DNA of 64,000 bases, taken from NCBI RefSeq assembly GCF_003339505.1, contig NZ_QPIW01000011.1, positions 124,001-188,000 of the forward strand, given 5' to 3'. Shown here one piece after another: positions 32,415 to 41,798 of this stretch (within the stretch, counting starts at the first letter, position 1; each line of letters opens with the position of its first letter). A model generated the notes under the pieces. That model did no database searches. It was given only the letters and a program-made list of their open reading frames with translations, and was not told where the DNA came from. Source of the DNA: Runella aurantiaca (GTDB lineage: Bacteria; Bacteroidota; Bacteroidia; Cytophagales; Spirosomataceae). The position numbers were made by a program, and so were the translations under genes.

Positions 32415-33242
32415 ATGTCAGAAATTACCCAAAACCTCATTGCAAAAGACGGGCTTACGCTGTTTGCTAGGGCATGGCCCATCAAAACCCCTAAGGGTGT
32501 CATTGCGCTCATCCACGGTTTTGGAGAACACAGCGGCAGGTATGCGCATCTAGCCGAGTTTTTCAACAAAAATGGGTATTCTGTTTACGCCCTTGACAAC
32601 CGAGGTCATGGAAAATCGGAAGGTAAACACGGGCACGCCCCCAAATACGACGCGTATTTAGATGATATTGAGACTTTTTTGGAGTTTGTCACCTCAACAG
32701 CCTCCTCCACACCTTTGTTTCTTTACGGGCATTCGATGGGCGGGAATTTGGTATTAAACTATGTATTACGCCGCCAGCCCGTCTTGAAAGGCCTGATTGT
32801 CAGTGGACCGTGGATACAATTAGCGTTTGAACCTAAACCCATTTTGATTACATTGGGCAAACTAATGCGCTCGGTTTTCCCTGGATTCAGTCAAGACAGT
32901 GGCTTGGCTCAGGAGCATATCTCAAAAGACCCAACGGTGGTAGAAGCGTATAAAAATGACCCGTTGGTGCATGGTTTTATTACGGCATCGGCCAGTATCG
33001 GCATTTTAGAAGCCGCCGCTTTTCTCAACAGTTATTCGGGTGCCATGCCCGTTCCGACCTTATTGATGCACGCCGCAGAGGACAAATTGACCTCTCAACC
33101 CGCAAGTGAGGCATTTGCACATCGAGTACGTGGTCCAATTACCTACAAAAAATGGGAAGGAATGTACCATGAAATTCATAACGAGCCTAGTAAGTTGGAA
33201 GTGTTTAACTACATCCTCGGCTGGATGGAAAGAAACGTTTGA
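32415..33242 (+). CDS. alpha/beta hydrolase, monoacylglycerol-lipase-like
   Basis: The 275-residue protein has the fold's oxyanion segment LIHGFGEHSGRYAHLAEFFNKNGYSVYALDNRGHGKSEGKHGH and the nucleophile elbow GHSMGG (Ser 107). An Asp region is in HAAEDKLTSQPASEAFA and the catalytic His in YHEIHNEPSK. This matches serine aminopeptidase S33/monoglyceride lipase-type enzymes and lysophospholipase L2. The exact ester substrate is not known. There is no signal peptide, so it is cytoplasmic. Confidence 0.88.
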   Translation: MSEITQNLIAKDGLTLFARAWPIKTPKGVIALIHGFGEHSGRYAHLAEFFNKNGYSVYALDNRGHGKSEGKHGHAPKYDAYLDDIETFLEFVTSTASSTPLFLYGHSMGGNLVLNYVLRRQPVLKGLIVSGPWIQLAFEPKPILITLGKLMRSVFPGFSQDSGLAQEHISKDPTVVEAYKNDPLVHGFITASASIGILEAAAFLNSYSGAMPVPTLLMHAAEDKLTSQPASEAFAHRVRGPITYKKWEGMYHEIHNEPSKLEVFNYILGWMERNV

Positions 33243-33259
33243 CAACCCTTTAAACCAAT

Positions 33260-33297
33260 AAAAAAGCCCTGCCAAAAATATTTAGCAGGGCTTTTTT
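33260..33297. terminator. bidirectional terminator
   Basis: AAAAAAGCCCTGC (33260-33272) pairs perfectly with GCAGGGCTTTTTT (33285-33297) between two convergent genes. Confidence 0.88.
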
Positions 33298-33310
33298 AGG
33301 TAATGACCAT

Positions 33311-33643
33311 CTATACCAGCGCTCGACGGCAGTAGTAACCTGCCATACCCGCAAAACCTGATACAATTCCGCCAATCAGCGTTGTAATCACTACCAGAAC
33401 CAGCACATTGGGAATTTTAAAAATGTCGGCTACCTTTTGGCCAATGAGTCCTTCATTGACAAAATGCTGATAAGAAGCGTAACCTAACCATAACGTTGCC
33501 GCTGCAAAAAAAGCCACTCCAAAAGCTTTTAAGGCAGCATCTGCTTTCCACAAGCATAACACAAAACACACAATAGGCATCAACCACCAAGGGCCAAAAT
33601 ATTGCGCAATGGCACTGAATAGAATGATAAGAACGTAAAGCAT
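33311..33643 (-). CDS. small integral membrane protein, unknown
   Basis: The 110-residue protein is almost entirely hydrophobic, with about four helices: residues 1-30 (two short ones around PWWLMP), 38-58 and 77-103 (VLVLVVITTLIGGIVSGFAGMAGYY). I do not recognise a family. The convergent terminator with the lipase-like gene supports it as a real transcript. Confidence 0.65.
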   Translation of the reverse strand: MLYVLIILFSAIAQYFGPWWLMPIVCFVLCLWKADAALKAFGVAFFAAATLWLGYASYQHFVNEGLIGQKVADIFKIPNVLVLVVITTLIGGIVSGFAGMAGYYCRRALV

Positions 33644-33818
33644 AACTTTGAGTTTAGGAGAATGAAAACGTACTGTAATCTATGAAGTACTAAGGAATTA
33701 CACAAAAATAGTTAGTTTACACTTATTTTAATAGTATAATTCCCTAGTTTTCAGTGGATTTTAACAAAAAAACCACCAACTACCTAGTTTAATCACAATT
33801 TCGGTAGCATTAAACCGT

Positions 33819-36269
33819 TCATTTACTCAATTTCAGGGTCGAAATAATCTTGGGATGGCTCTCTTCTTTTGATTTCAAAAATACCAGTTCGTTCAATTCT
33901 CCCTTGGCCCAGCGGTCAATCATATTATCATACAAACGACTCCCCGGGTTTCCAGACTGACCGCCTGGATACAGTCCGAAGGCTTTGGGCCACGTTTTGT
34001 CTAATTGCACCACCATCCGCCAAGACGGACCATGACCGCCCTCGGTCGTGGCATTGACAATATTTGCACCGCCGCCGTTGATGACATCCATCCGTGAGAA
34101 TGACTTAAAAAGTGGCACAAGATGCTTAATATCAGTACCTTTTGCTTTCCCCCACGCCCAGGATTCATCATTGATGCGTCCGTGTTTGTCAATGAGTGAA
34201 TCAATCGTAGCGGCAAAGGTCGTGCGAACAATATCGGCGGCCGTTTCTGTCTTTTTAGGGGTTCTTTTATCATCAAACCATTTCGAATTCGGTTGTTTTT
34301 GAAGCAAGGCCCACGTGCGGTCACGGGTAGGAAGCATCATGGGAGCTTTTTTATCAGTTGATGGAAAATCATCATCCCATATTGCCAAACGCAGTTCTTT
34401 TACCCAACGCTCAAAAATCGTCGGCCCCAGCTCTTCGGGGTCGTTTCTAAGGTTCCAGTTCGCCAAAATCTGATATGCAGGATTGGCTTTTGAGCTTGAA
34501 TCTTTTTCCAATATTTTGAGCAAATCGGGCAAAACTCGGCGGGCTTCTACGTTAAAATTATCGTTTTGGAGCAAGCGCAGACTGTCGATGGTGGCTTGGG
34601 TCATTTTTTCCAGACGCTCGTTTATCCGAATTCCCCGCTCGCCCGGCGCAAATTTCCACCCCAAATAATAGGGATAAGAAGGGTCAGCAGGAAACTGGTT
34701 GGCCGAACTTACGTACCCACGCGCTGGATTTTTGACGTACGGATTTTGCTCCACGGGAATCCAATCACGCCAGTCGTGCGCGGGGTTGGCTCCATCCAAC
34801 ACAAACTTGCCCTGCTCTTTCCACTTAAGCGGCAAATGTCCCGCCGATGTAATCGCCACATCGTTTTGATTACTTGCAAACACAACGTTGAACGCTGGGG
34901 AAGCCAAATAAGGCATAATAGCCCAGTAATCGTCGTAGTTTTTGGCGCGATTAATCATATACAACGCTTTCAACGAATTCCCCACCGCCACGGGCCCAAT
35001 CCACGTGAGGGCATGACCCACTGGCAAATCTCCCATAAACGGTGTTTGCCCTTCGCTATAAAGAATCGGGCCGTGATGGGTATACCGAACCGTATCCTGC
35101 ACGGCTTTTGCCTCCCCTTTCACCCTAAATTCATTGACTTTTATCGTTACTGAGCGCCATTGTCCGTCGTGTTGGTATTCTTTCTGCGTTTTGTCTTTGA
35201 ACTGAATCTGGTAAAAATCAAATACATCGGAGCCTACATTGGTCATTCCCCAAGCAATGTTTTTATTAAAACCAATCCCTATGCCCGGCCAGCCGGGTAC
35301 ACACACACCATAGACATTGACCGTGGGCGACACGAGTTGCATCTGGTACCAAATAGAAGGAAGGGATAGACCCAAATGCGGGTCATTGGAAAGCAACGGC
35401 AATCCCGTCGCCGTACGCGAACCATGCACCGCCCAATTGTTAGACCCAATGCCGGGGTTCTCTGATTCTATCTCTAACCGGGCGGCTACGCTTGCTTTCA
35501 GCATCTCGGGTACTTTAGGCACGGCCACGGGCGTAAAATCCCATTTAGTCCCTTTGGGAATGATGGGCGATTCTTCGATAGAATAATTGGGAAACAAATC
35601 TTTGACAACCTCTTCTCCATGCGCCGCCAATGTATTTGACATACGATAATCATCCGAGCGGGCGTTCATGTCTTTGCGCATGAGCATTTCAACCAAGGCC
35701 GTTTTTAACGGTGACCATGCTTCGGGTCGATACCCCAAAATCTTGAATTCAATCGCTAAATCTTTGTATTCAACCTGCTCAATGTAGGCATTTATCCCCG
35801 CCGAATACGACTCCGCAACCAGTTTTGAATCAGGGTCTTTCATGAATGCTTCGGCGAGTTTTGCGGCCCCTTCTGGCAATTGGAGACGGCGATTATAACG
35901 GTCAAAATCAAGCGCTAACGGCCCCATTACTTCGCTCAAACGACCAGAAGTAACGCGGGTATAAAAATCCATTTGCCACAGGCGGTCACGCGCAATGATG
36001 TATCCTTGCGCAAAGAATAAATCCTCGTCGTTTTCGGCAAAAATATGGGGTATACCGTTGTCGTCGTATTTTACAATCACCTCGCCCTTTAGACCTTGTA
36101 GTTTTAATTCAGAAGAGGATGCTTTCTGGGGCGCTTCATCATTTTGCCAAAACCCAGTAAAAGGACTAAAAAAAGGCCCTAAAGCGGGAGCAGGACCTAA
36201 TGGCTGATTGAGCAGGTACGTCAGTCCACCAGCTACCAGCAGACTCAACAACGCACGGATGTACTTCAT
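33819..36269 (-). CDS. penicillin acylase family N-terminal-nucleophile amidohydrolase
   Basis: The 816-residue precursor has a membrane/signal segment (about 4-22). The A-chain region includes GIPHIFAENDEDLFFAQGYIIARDRLWQMDFYTRVTSGRLSE. The autocatalytic site is IGSNNWAV with nucleophile Ser 276, followed by LLSNDPHLGLSLPSIWYQMQL. The B chain contains the oxyanion Asn region and ends with GGQSGNPGSRLYDNMIDRWAKGE. Relatives include penicillin G acylases, acyl-homoserine-lactone acylases (quorum quenching) and aculeacin acylases. The substrate cannot be told from sequence. Confidence 0.92.
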   Translation of the reverse strand: MKYIRALLSLLVAGGLTYLLNQPLGPAPALGPFFSPFTGFWQNDEAPQKASSSELKLQGLKGEVIVKYDDNGIPHIFAENDEDLFFAQGYIIARDRLWQMDFYTRVTSGRLSEVMGPLALDFDRYNRRLQLPEGAAKLAEAFMKDPDSKLVAESYSAGINAYIEQVEYKDLAIEFKILGYRPEAWSPLKTALVEMLMRKDMNARSDDYRMSNTLAAHGEEVVKDLFPNYSIEESPIIPKGTKWDFTPVAVPKVPEMLKASVAARLEIESENPGIGSNNWAVHGSRTATGLPLLSNDPHLGLSLPSIWYQMQLVSPTVNVYGVCVPGWPGIGIGFNKNIAWGMTNVGSDVFDFYQIQFKDKTQKEYQHDGQWRSVTIKVNEFRVKGEAKAVQDTVRYTHHGPILYSEGQTPFMGDLPVGHALTWIGPVAVGNSLKALYMINRAKNYDDYWAIMPYLASPAFNVVFASNQNDVAITSAGHLPLKWKEQGKFVLDGANPAHDWRDWIPVEQNPYVKNPARGYVSSANQFPADPSYPYYLGWKFAPGERGIRINERLEKMTQATIDSLRLLQNDNFNVEARRVLPDLLKILEKDSSSKANPAYQILANWNLRNDPEELGPTIFERWVKELRLAIWDDDFPSTDKKAPMMLPTRDRTWALLQKQPNSKWFDDKRTPKKTETAADIVRTTFAATIDSLIDKHGRINDESWAWGKAKGTDIKHLVPLFKSFSRMDVINGGGANIVNATTEGGHGPSWRMVVQLDKTWPKAFGLYPGGQSGNPGSRLYDNMIDRWAKGELNELVFLKSKEESHPKIISTLKLSK

Positions 36270-36401
36270 TGATGAATAGAAAAAATAATTAATATGGATT
36301 TTTTAATAAAAAATTGACTTTTGGGATTGCAATTTAGAACAAAACTAGACGAACAACCCATACAGGATTAAAAAATCCCAAACTAATTTTTTAAAAAGCG
36401 A

Positions 36402-36450
36402 CAAAAAACAAAAAGCCTCCGAGAATGACAAAACCATTCACCCAGAGGCC
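36402..36450 (-). terminator. terminator after the DEAD-box helicase gene
   Basis: On the reverse strand GAGGC/GCCTC (36445-36449 with 36415-36419) and an inner GAATG/CATTC pair form an interrupted stem followed by a T-rich run (36414 downward). Confidence 0.7.
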
Positions 36451-36491
36451 CTTAATTCTGTACTTATTAAAAAAAAGTCTTTGCGTAGCTT

Positions 36492-37739
36492 CTATTTCTT
36501 TTTGCGTTTTTTCTTTTTCCGCCCTTCTTCCAATTCCTCTATTTCTCGCAAGAGCACCTGCAAGTTGCCAGAATTATCATTCGTAAAATCAATCATGCTG
36601 TCGTATTCAGCTTTGCTAATTTGGAGTACGTCGATGGGCTTATCAAGATAGGTCTCTATTTCATCCAAAATGGGTTTTTCTTCTGGACTGCAAAACGAAA
36701 CGGCATGGCCCTTGAGGGTACCACGCCCCGTGCGCCCTACCCGGTGGACGTAGTTTTCGGCCTGTTCGGGCAAGTCATAATTAATAACATAATCTACCCC
36801 TGTAATATCAATACCACGGGCACTGATGTCGGTGGCTATCAGCACTTTGGTTTTTCCGCTTTTAAAATCATTAAGTGCCGTCAAGCGGTCTTTTTGGTCT
36901 TTATCTCCGTGCAAGGTCAGGCTCTTGATTTCCATGCGCTCCAACGCCTTAAATACCCGCTCGGCACGCACTTTGGTCCGGACAAAAACCATGATTTTAC
37001 TTTCAGGATGCTCATTGATGATGCGTTCGAGAAAGAAGCGTTTATCGTCCATTTCCACATAAGCCACAAAATGTTCAATATTTTTGGCCACGGGGTCTTT
37101 GGGAGAAATCTGAATACGAATGGCCCCACTATTGATGAGCGAATAGGCCAATTTCTTGATTTTATCGTCAATGGTAGCGGAAAAAAACAAGGTTTGCCGC
37201 CGACGCGGTAGGTGACGAAGCAAATCACGAATGTCTTTGATAAAACCCAAATCCAGCATGTGGTCGGCTTCGTCGAGAATCAGCATTTCAACCCGGTCCA
37301 GCTTGAGGTGGCCCTGACTGACCAAGTCAAACAAGCGCCCAGGTGTTGCCACTACCACATCAACACCCTTGTTCAATTTTGCTATCTGTGGGTCCTGCGC
37401 CACGCCTCCAAATAAACCCAAGGTTTCTACTAACGTAAAGTGGCCAAGGCGGTTAAACACTTCGGTGATTTGCAAAGCTAATTCGTGCGTAGGCACCATC
37501 ACAACGCATTTGACGCCATCGGGGCGTCGATTGTTGCGTTTGCGCTCGTTGAGCAAATGAATGATGGGTATGGCAAACGCGGCCGTTTTTCCCGTACCCG
37601 TTTGGGCAATGGCCAACACATCTTCCCCTTTCAGAATGGAAGGAATCGCTTTAAACTGAATATCGGTGGGACGTTTAAATCCCAGATTCACTAAACTTTT
37701 CTTGATTTCGGGAGCAATGTGATACTCTTCAAACTTCAT
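36492..37739 (-). CDS. DEAD-box ATP-dependent RNA helicase (RhlE-like)
   Basis: The 415-residue protein has all the DEAD-box motifs in order: the Q-motif region (GFKRPTDIQFKAIP), Walker A AQTGTGKT, PTHELALQ, GG, TPGR, DEAD (LDEADHMLDLGF), SAT (FFSATID), ARGIDITGVDYVINYD and HRVGRTGR. The lysine-rich tail (KKKKRKKK) is typical of RhlE-like helicases in Bacteroidota and binds RNA. It probably unwinds structured RNA in ribosome assembly or cold response. It is a single gene with a promoter candidate at 37762-37796. Confidence 0.95.
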   Translation of the reverse strand: MKFEEYHIAPEIKKSLVNLGFKRPTDIQFKAIPSILKGEDVLAIAQTGTGKTAAFAIPIIHLLNERKRNNRRPDGVKCVVMVPTHELALQITEVFNRLGHFTLVETLGLFGGVAQDPQIAKLNKGVDVVVATPGRLFDLVSQGHLKLDRVEMLILDEADHMLDLGFIKDIRDLLRHLPRRRQTLFFSATIDDKIKKLAYSLINSGAIRIQISPKDPVAKNIEHFVAYVEMDDKRFFLERIINEHPESKIMVFVRTKVRAERVFKALERMEIKSLTLHGDKDQKDRLTALNDFKSGKTKVLIATDISARGIDITGVDYVINYDLPEQAENYVHRVGRTGRGTLKGHAVSFCSPEEKPILDEIETYLDKPIDVLQISKAEYDSMIDFTNDNSGNLQVLLREIEELEEGRKKKKRKKK

Positions 37740-37761
37740 GCGCTTTGCTATTTATAAAACA

Positions 37762-37796
37762 CAAAGGTACAAAGGAGATTGGTCTTTTTGTGCCAA
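37762..37796 (-). promoter_or_regulatory. promoter candidate of the helicase gene
   Basis: On the reverse strand TACCTTTG (37769-37762) is a perfect TAnnTTTG -7 box 23 bp before the ATG. A TTG lies at 37796-37794, with a longer than usual 24-nt spacing. Confidence 0.45.
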
Positions 37797-37818
37797 GACC
37801 GTTTTTGGGGCGTTTTGT

Positions 37819-40800
37819 TTATTTCTGCGCCTGTTTGTTGCCGCTCATGGTTCGCATGTATTTTACCAAATCCAGTACTTCTTGTTCGGCCAATGCGTCA
37901 AACAATCCCACGGGCATCAGCGACGTGGGCATCACCTCTCGCGACTGAACCGACGATTTGTTGACGACCACCGCATCTTGGCCCACCACGCGCATCGTCA
38001 ATTGTCGCTCATTTTCTGAGATCACATTGCCAGAATACGTGCGCCCATCGCGGGTAGTCACCACCACCAACTTATAATCTTCTTGAATTTCACCACTGGG
38101 ATTCAGCACGTTAAACAATAAATAATCCAGATTGGCACGGTTGGAACCCGTCAAATCGGGGCCAATGTTGCCACCTTTTCCGTACATTTTATGGCAACTT
38201 CCACAGGTACGTTGAAAAACCACTTCGCCTTTAACCGCGTTGGCCGTGGCAACGGCTTTGTCCGTAATCATTCGTTGGTATTTTGAATACGATTTTTCCA
38301 ACGACGGCTCCTGCTCAATCGGTCCCCACACTTCAATGAATCCACTTCCTACTACCCGCAGCAATTGTCGGGCCGCATAAGGCGGCACATCACGCTTAGG
38401 AATCGTCTGATTTTTAAGGGCCTGCGTTAATTGCCAACCGTATTTGGGACGCGAAGAAAGTGTTTGAATCGCTTGTTGTTTTTCGGCAGCACTAAGGTCT
38501 TTATATTTAGAAATCAACAATTTAGCCAGCGGTTCCTTGTCATAATCGGCAATAGCCCTAATCACATCCATCCGCAATTTAGGTTCATTCAACAGGTTGG
38601 GAATTTCATTCACCAACTCCTCTCGTTTACGAGCCGCGATGGCTTGCAGTGCCTGTTGACGTTGGAGTAAGGGCGCATTCTTGTTTTTGAGCGTAATCAT
38701 GGATTTTTGCGTGGCCTCGGTATCCCCAAAACGTTGCGCTATTTGGGTAGCAAGATTTGCCACTTCGCCTTTCTCTAGACGCAGCTTAGCGTATACGGCG
38801 GCCCAATTAGCAGGTGCTTTTAGGTCAAAACGCCCTTCCAATCCATCGCGCATACCTTCCAGAATACTTACCTGATTTTTGGCGGATTTGCCCACCATCG
38901 CAATCACCGTTTCGGGAGCATTGGCATCTATCAACCGACGCGCCACGTACTTGGCAATCAATGGAATCTGCGTTTGTGACGCCAATTCAAGGGCGCGATT
39001 GGGATTGGTTTTGACCAATGGCTCCAGGCCAAACCATATCATCTTGGGCAGGTTGTGGTCTTCGTTGTCTTCGCCGTGTTTGGCCAACTGTTCTACAATT
39101 TTCCACCCTGATTCAATATCAATCCGCTGCATGGCTGAGGTCAAATAAAGCCGCACTATGGGCGACGCATCTTCTTTCGCCATTTTTGTAAACGCGGCTA
39201 AGGCCTCGGTCGATGGCGTTTTGTCTTCGCATAACAGTTGAATTGCCCAAGCACGAATGTATTCATCTCGGTCGGTCAATGATTTCTGTAACTCTGCCGC
39301 CGGGATACTTCCCGTAATATGCAACGCCCACAGCGCCCGAAGTCGGTAATCAGGATTTGCATTTGTCTGAAAAATGGTTTGTAAATCAGCCAAGGCACCG
39401 TTGTCTAAACTTCCTTTGGTGGCCCGAGATTGCAGAATCACCCTTGCTCTTCTTGAATGCCAGTCGCTGGGACTTGTTTGAAGCTCAACCAATTGTTTAT
39501 CTGACAGTTTAGTCAAATCACCAAAGCGCCCATCCCAGTTTTTAGCCAATGATTCTTTGGGCATAATTCTAAAAATACGACCCGTTTCTCCGTTTATGAC
39601 TTCTTTTCCGCAGATGTCGGCATCGTGCCAGTCGAGTACGTACAGCCCTCCATCGGGGCCTACCTCCATGCTGAATCCTACCCATTGGGCGTTGTTGGCC
39701 ATGAGCAATTCATCGCCGTGTTTGGCCACAAAACCCGAGCCTTTTTTCTCCAAAATATCCGATAACACAGCGTGTTCGTGGATGTTAGCCATGAAAATTC
39801 GACCCTTATGCTCCTCAGGAAACGCATCCGATTGATACACTCGCGCACCGCCATGCGCCGAGCGGTGACTGTGGTCGGCAATCGTACGAATATCGCTGTA
39901 GATATACGGATTAAAATGTTGTCCACCCTGCCGGTGATAAATTCCACCCAGAATGACATGCCACATGTGCGGAATCACGCAAGCGCTGATAAACAGCTGG
40001 CCCTTAGCATCATAATCAATCCCCCAAGGATTACTGAAACCATGCGCCACCACTTCAAATTTATCTTTTGTTGGATGATAGCGCCACACGCCACCGTTGA
40101 TATCTACGCCTTCACCCTGCAAAATATCTTCGGGAAATGGGTCTTTATGCTTGTAAATACGGCCTTTTCCTTCGGGTTTGCGCACTTTTGACGGAGTAGC
40201 AAATCCTTGGCAACCATACAGCCAACCGTCGGGGCCCCAATGTAAACTGTTGAGCGTTTCGTGGCGGTCGCGGATACCCCAGCCCGTAAGCCGCACTTCG
40301 ATATTATCCATATCGGCCACGTCGTCGTGGTTGCGGTCGGGCACAAAAAGGAGGTTTGGCGGAGCACCTAAATACAGTCCGTCAAAGCCAACGGCCATGG
40401 CGGCGGGAAAAGCAATTCCTTCCAAAAACACCTTTTTGGTATCGGCCACGCCATCATGGTTGGTATCTTCCAGAATGAGAATTCGGCTGTTGCCCGCGTT
40501 GGAAAATCCATGCCCGCGCGATTCATAGTCACGGTTTTCGGCCACCCACAGGCGGCCTCGGTCATCCCAGCAAAAAGCCATCGGCTGCGTCATCATCGGC
40601 TCTGATGCCCACGTATTTACTTTAAAGCCCTCTTTAAGGGTCATGTTGGCAATGGCTTCTTCGGGCGACAGAAACTTGGCATCGCGGCCTTCCTGCTGCG
40701 CCACTCCCCAGAGGGCGTACGCCATATCCTGCCCGCTAAATTCACTCCACGTACCCGACAATTTAACATCGTTGAACTCACCCATATAAATCACCAATTG

Positions 40801-41649
40801 ATGCTTTATCACCTCCACTTTCCCTTTTTTAATTTGCCAGTCTCCCGTACGCGCCCGCGCTGGCCCAGCCCCCAACTGGCCGTCTACCCGCCAATATTGC
40901 GGAAAACCTTTGTTTTCGGGATGGTCAAAAATGGCAATATGCGCCAAATCACTGCGGCCTTCGACCTGCATTCCAATGTCAACCCAAGTGGCGCGTTGCC
41001 CCTCGGCTTTCTCATTTTTTTGGCGAGCGGCGTTTATCACTTCCCCTTTGATTCCCTGTTTCCACGGCATTCTTACAAACAACCCGCCGTAGTCGTATTT
41101 CCCAATCGTTACATCGGTTTGGGCTTCACCGGCCCATTCAAGATTAAGGATGTATTTCCCATCTTTCTCCGTCATGGTCCAAGTTTGGGTTTCGGTCAAT
41201 ACCGCGTTGCCTTTTTCGTCGAGCAAATCGTACACCGTTTCCCATTTTACTTCTGGGCCTTTGCTTCTGATTACTTTTGCCGAAACCCGCCGCCAATAAT
41301 CCTCCTCAGGATGGTGAAAATAATCACGCCCGTTGACGCGCGTATAGCCCCAATAAATACCCGTTTGGTGTTTGTGGTGCCCAGGGCTATACTCGGTCAG
41401 AACTCCTTTTCCGTCGGGGGCCATGATGGGGTGCAGATAAGGACGAAAATCCGCCTTGGCATTTTGGGTCAAAATGGGCTCTTTTCCGTTGATTCGAAAC
41501 ACTGAAATGGTCCCAGCTTTTTCATCCTGCACCAATCGCAACTCTGTTTTTTTGGGCGGAGTTTTCACTACGTTGGGGGCTTGGGGCTTAAAAGCGACCC
41601 ATCCTATACTGCAAAGGGCTACTGAGAGAAGAAAATGAAAAGGTTTCAT
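37819..41649 (-). CDS. DUF6807 (PmoA)-PVC-type dehydrogenase-HEAT-cytochrome c fusion protein
   Basis: The 1,276-residue exported protein has four parts. After a signal peptide (about 1-20) comes a DUF6807/PmoA-like domain (about 40-325; HPIMAPDGKGVLTEYSPGHHKHQTGIYWGY). Next is a six-bladed PVC-type putative dehydrogenase domain (about 335-715; GFKVNTWASEPMMTQPMAFCWDDRGRLWVAENRDY, HSHRSAHGGARVY). A HEAT-like helical region (about 730-1,120) follows, and then a C-terminal c-type cytochrome with heme motif CGSCH (VVFQRTCGSCHKMYGKGGNIGPDLTG). Such proteins are thought to oxidise sugars or related compounds in the periplasm, but activity is unproven. The DUF6807 part is usually a separate protein. 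Confidence 0.88.
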   Translation of the reverse strand: MKPFHFLLSVALCSIGWVAFKPQAPNVVKTPPKKTELRLVQDEKAGTISVFRINGKEPILTQNAKADFRPYLHPIMAPDGKGVLTEYSPGHHKHQTGIYWGYTRVNGRDYFHHPEEDYWRRVSAKVIRSKGPEVKWETVYDLLDEKGNAVLTETQTWTMTEKDGKYILNLEWAGEAQTDVTIGKYDYGGLFVRMPWKQGIKGEVINAARQKNEKAEGQRATWVDIGMQVEGRSDLAHIAIFDHPENKGFPQYWRVDGQLGAGPARARTGDWQIKKGKVEVIKHQLVIYMGEFNDVKLSGTWSEFSGQDMAYALWGVAQQEGRDAKFLSPEEAIANMTLKEGFKVNTWASEPMMTQPMAFCWDDRGRLWVAENRDYESRGHGFSNAGNSRILILEDTNHDGVADTKKVFLEGIAFPAAMAVGFDGLYLGAPPNLLFVPDRNHDDVADMDNIEVRLTGWGIRDRHETLNSLHWGPDGWLYGCQGFATPSKVRKPEGKGRIYKHKDPFPEDILQGEGVDINGGVWRYHPTKDKFEVVAHGFSNPWGIDYDAKGQLFISACVIPHMWHVILGGIYHRQGGQHFNPYIYSDIRTIADHSHRSAHGGARVYQSDAFPEEHKGRIFMANIHEHAVLSDILEKKGSGFVAKHGDELLMANNAQWVGFSMEVGPDGGLYVLDWHDADICGKEVINGETGRIFRIMPKESLAKNWDGRFGDLTKLSDKQLVELQTSPSDWHSRRARVILQSRATKGSLDNGALADLQTIFQTNANPDYRLRALWALHITGSIPAAELQKSLTDRDEYIRAWAIQLLCEDKTPSTEALAAFTKMAKEDASPIVRLYLTSAMQRIDIESGWKIVEQLAKHGEDNEDHNLPKMIWFGLEPLVKTNPNRALELASQTQIPLIAKYVARRLIDANAPETVIAMVGKSAKNQVSILEGMRDGLEGRFDLKAPANWAAVYAKLRLEKGEVANLATQIAQRFGDTEATQKSMITLKNKNAPLLQRQQALQAIAARKREELVNEIPNLLNEPKLRMDVIRAIADYDKEPLAKLLISKYKDLSAAEKQQAIQTLSSRPKYGWQLTQALKNQTIPKRDVPPYAARQLLRVVGSGFIEVWGPIEQEPSLEKSYSKYQRMITDKAVATANAVKGEVVFQRTCGSCHKMYGKGGNIGPDLTGSNRANLDYLLFNVLNPSGEIQEDYKLVVVTTRDGRTYSGNVISENERQLTMRVVGQDAVVVNKSSVQSREVMPTSLMPVGLFDALAEQEVLDLVKYMRTMSGNKQAQK

Positions 41650-41798
41650 TCTGAAATAAAGTTAGGAACAATGAACGTCATGGTGATTAGCCGCAACAAT
41701 TTTCTGTGGCAATCAAGTATAAAAGCCAAAAACGCCTTTTTATTCCTGCTTTTATTTAAATATTCCTAAAAGATTTAGAAGAAAACCGAGAAAATGTC

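Noticed and set aside
34566-35153. 195-residue open frame antisense to the penicillin acylase
   Set aside because: The opposite strand carries a complete family match with its catalytic Ser; this frame shows no recognisable domain.
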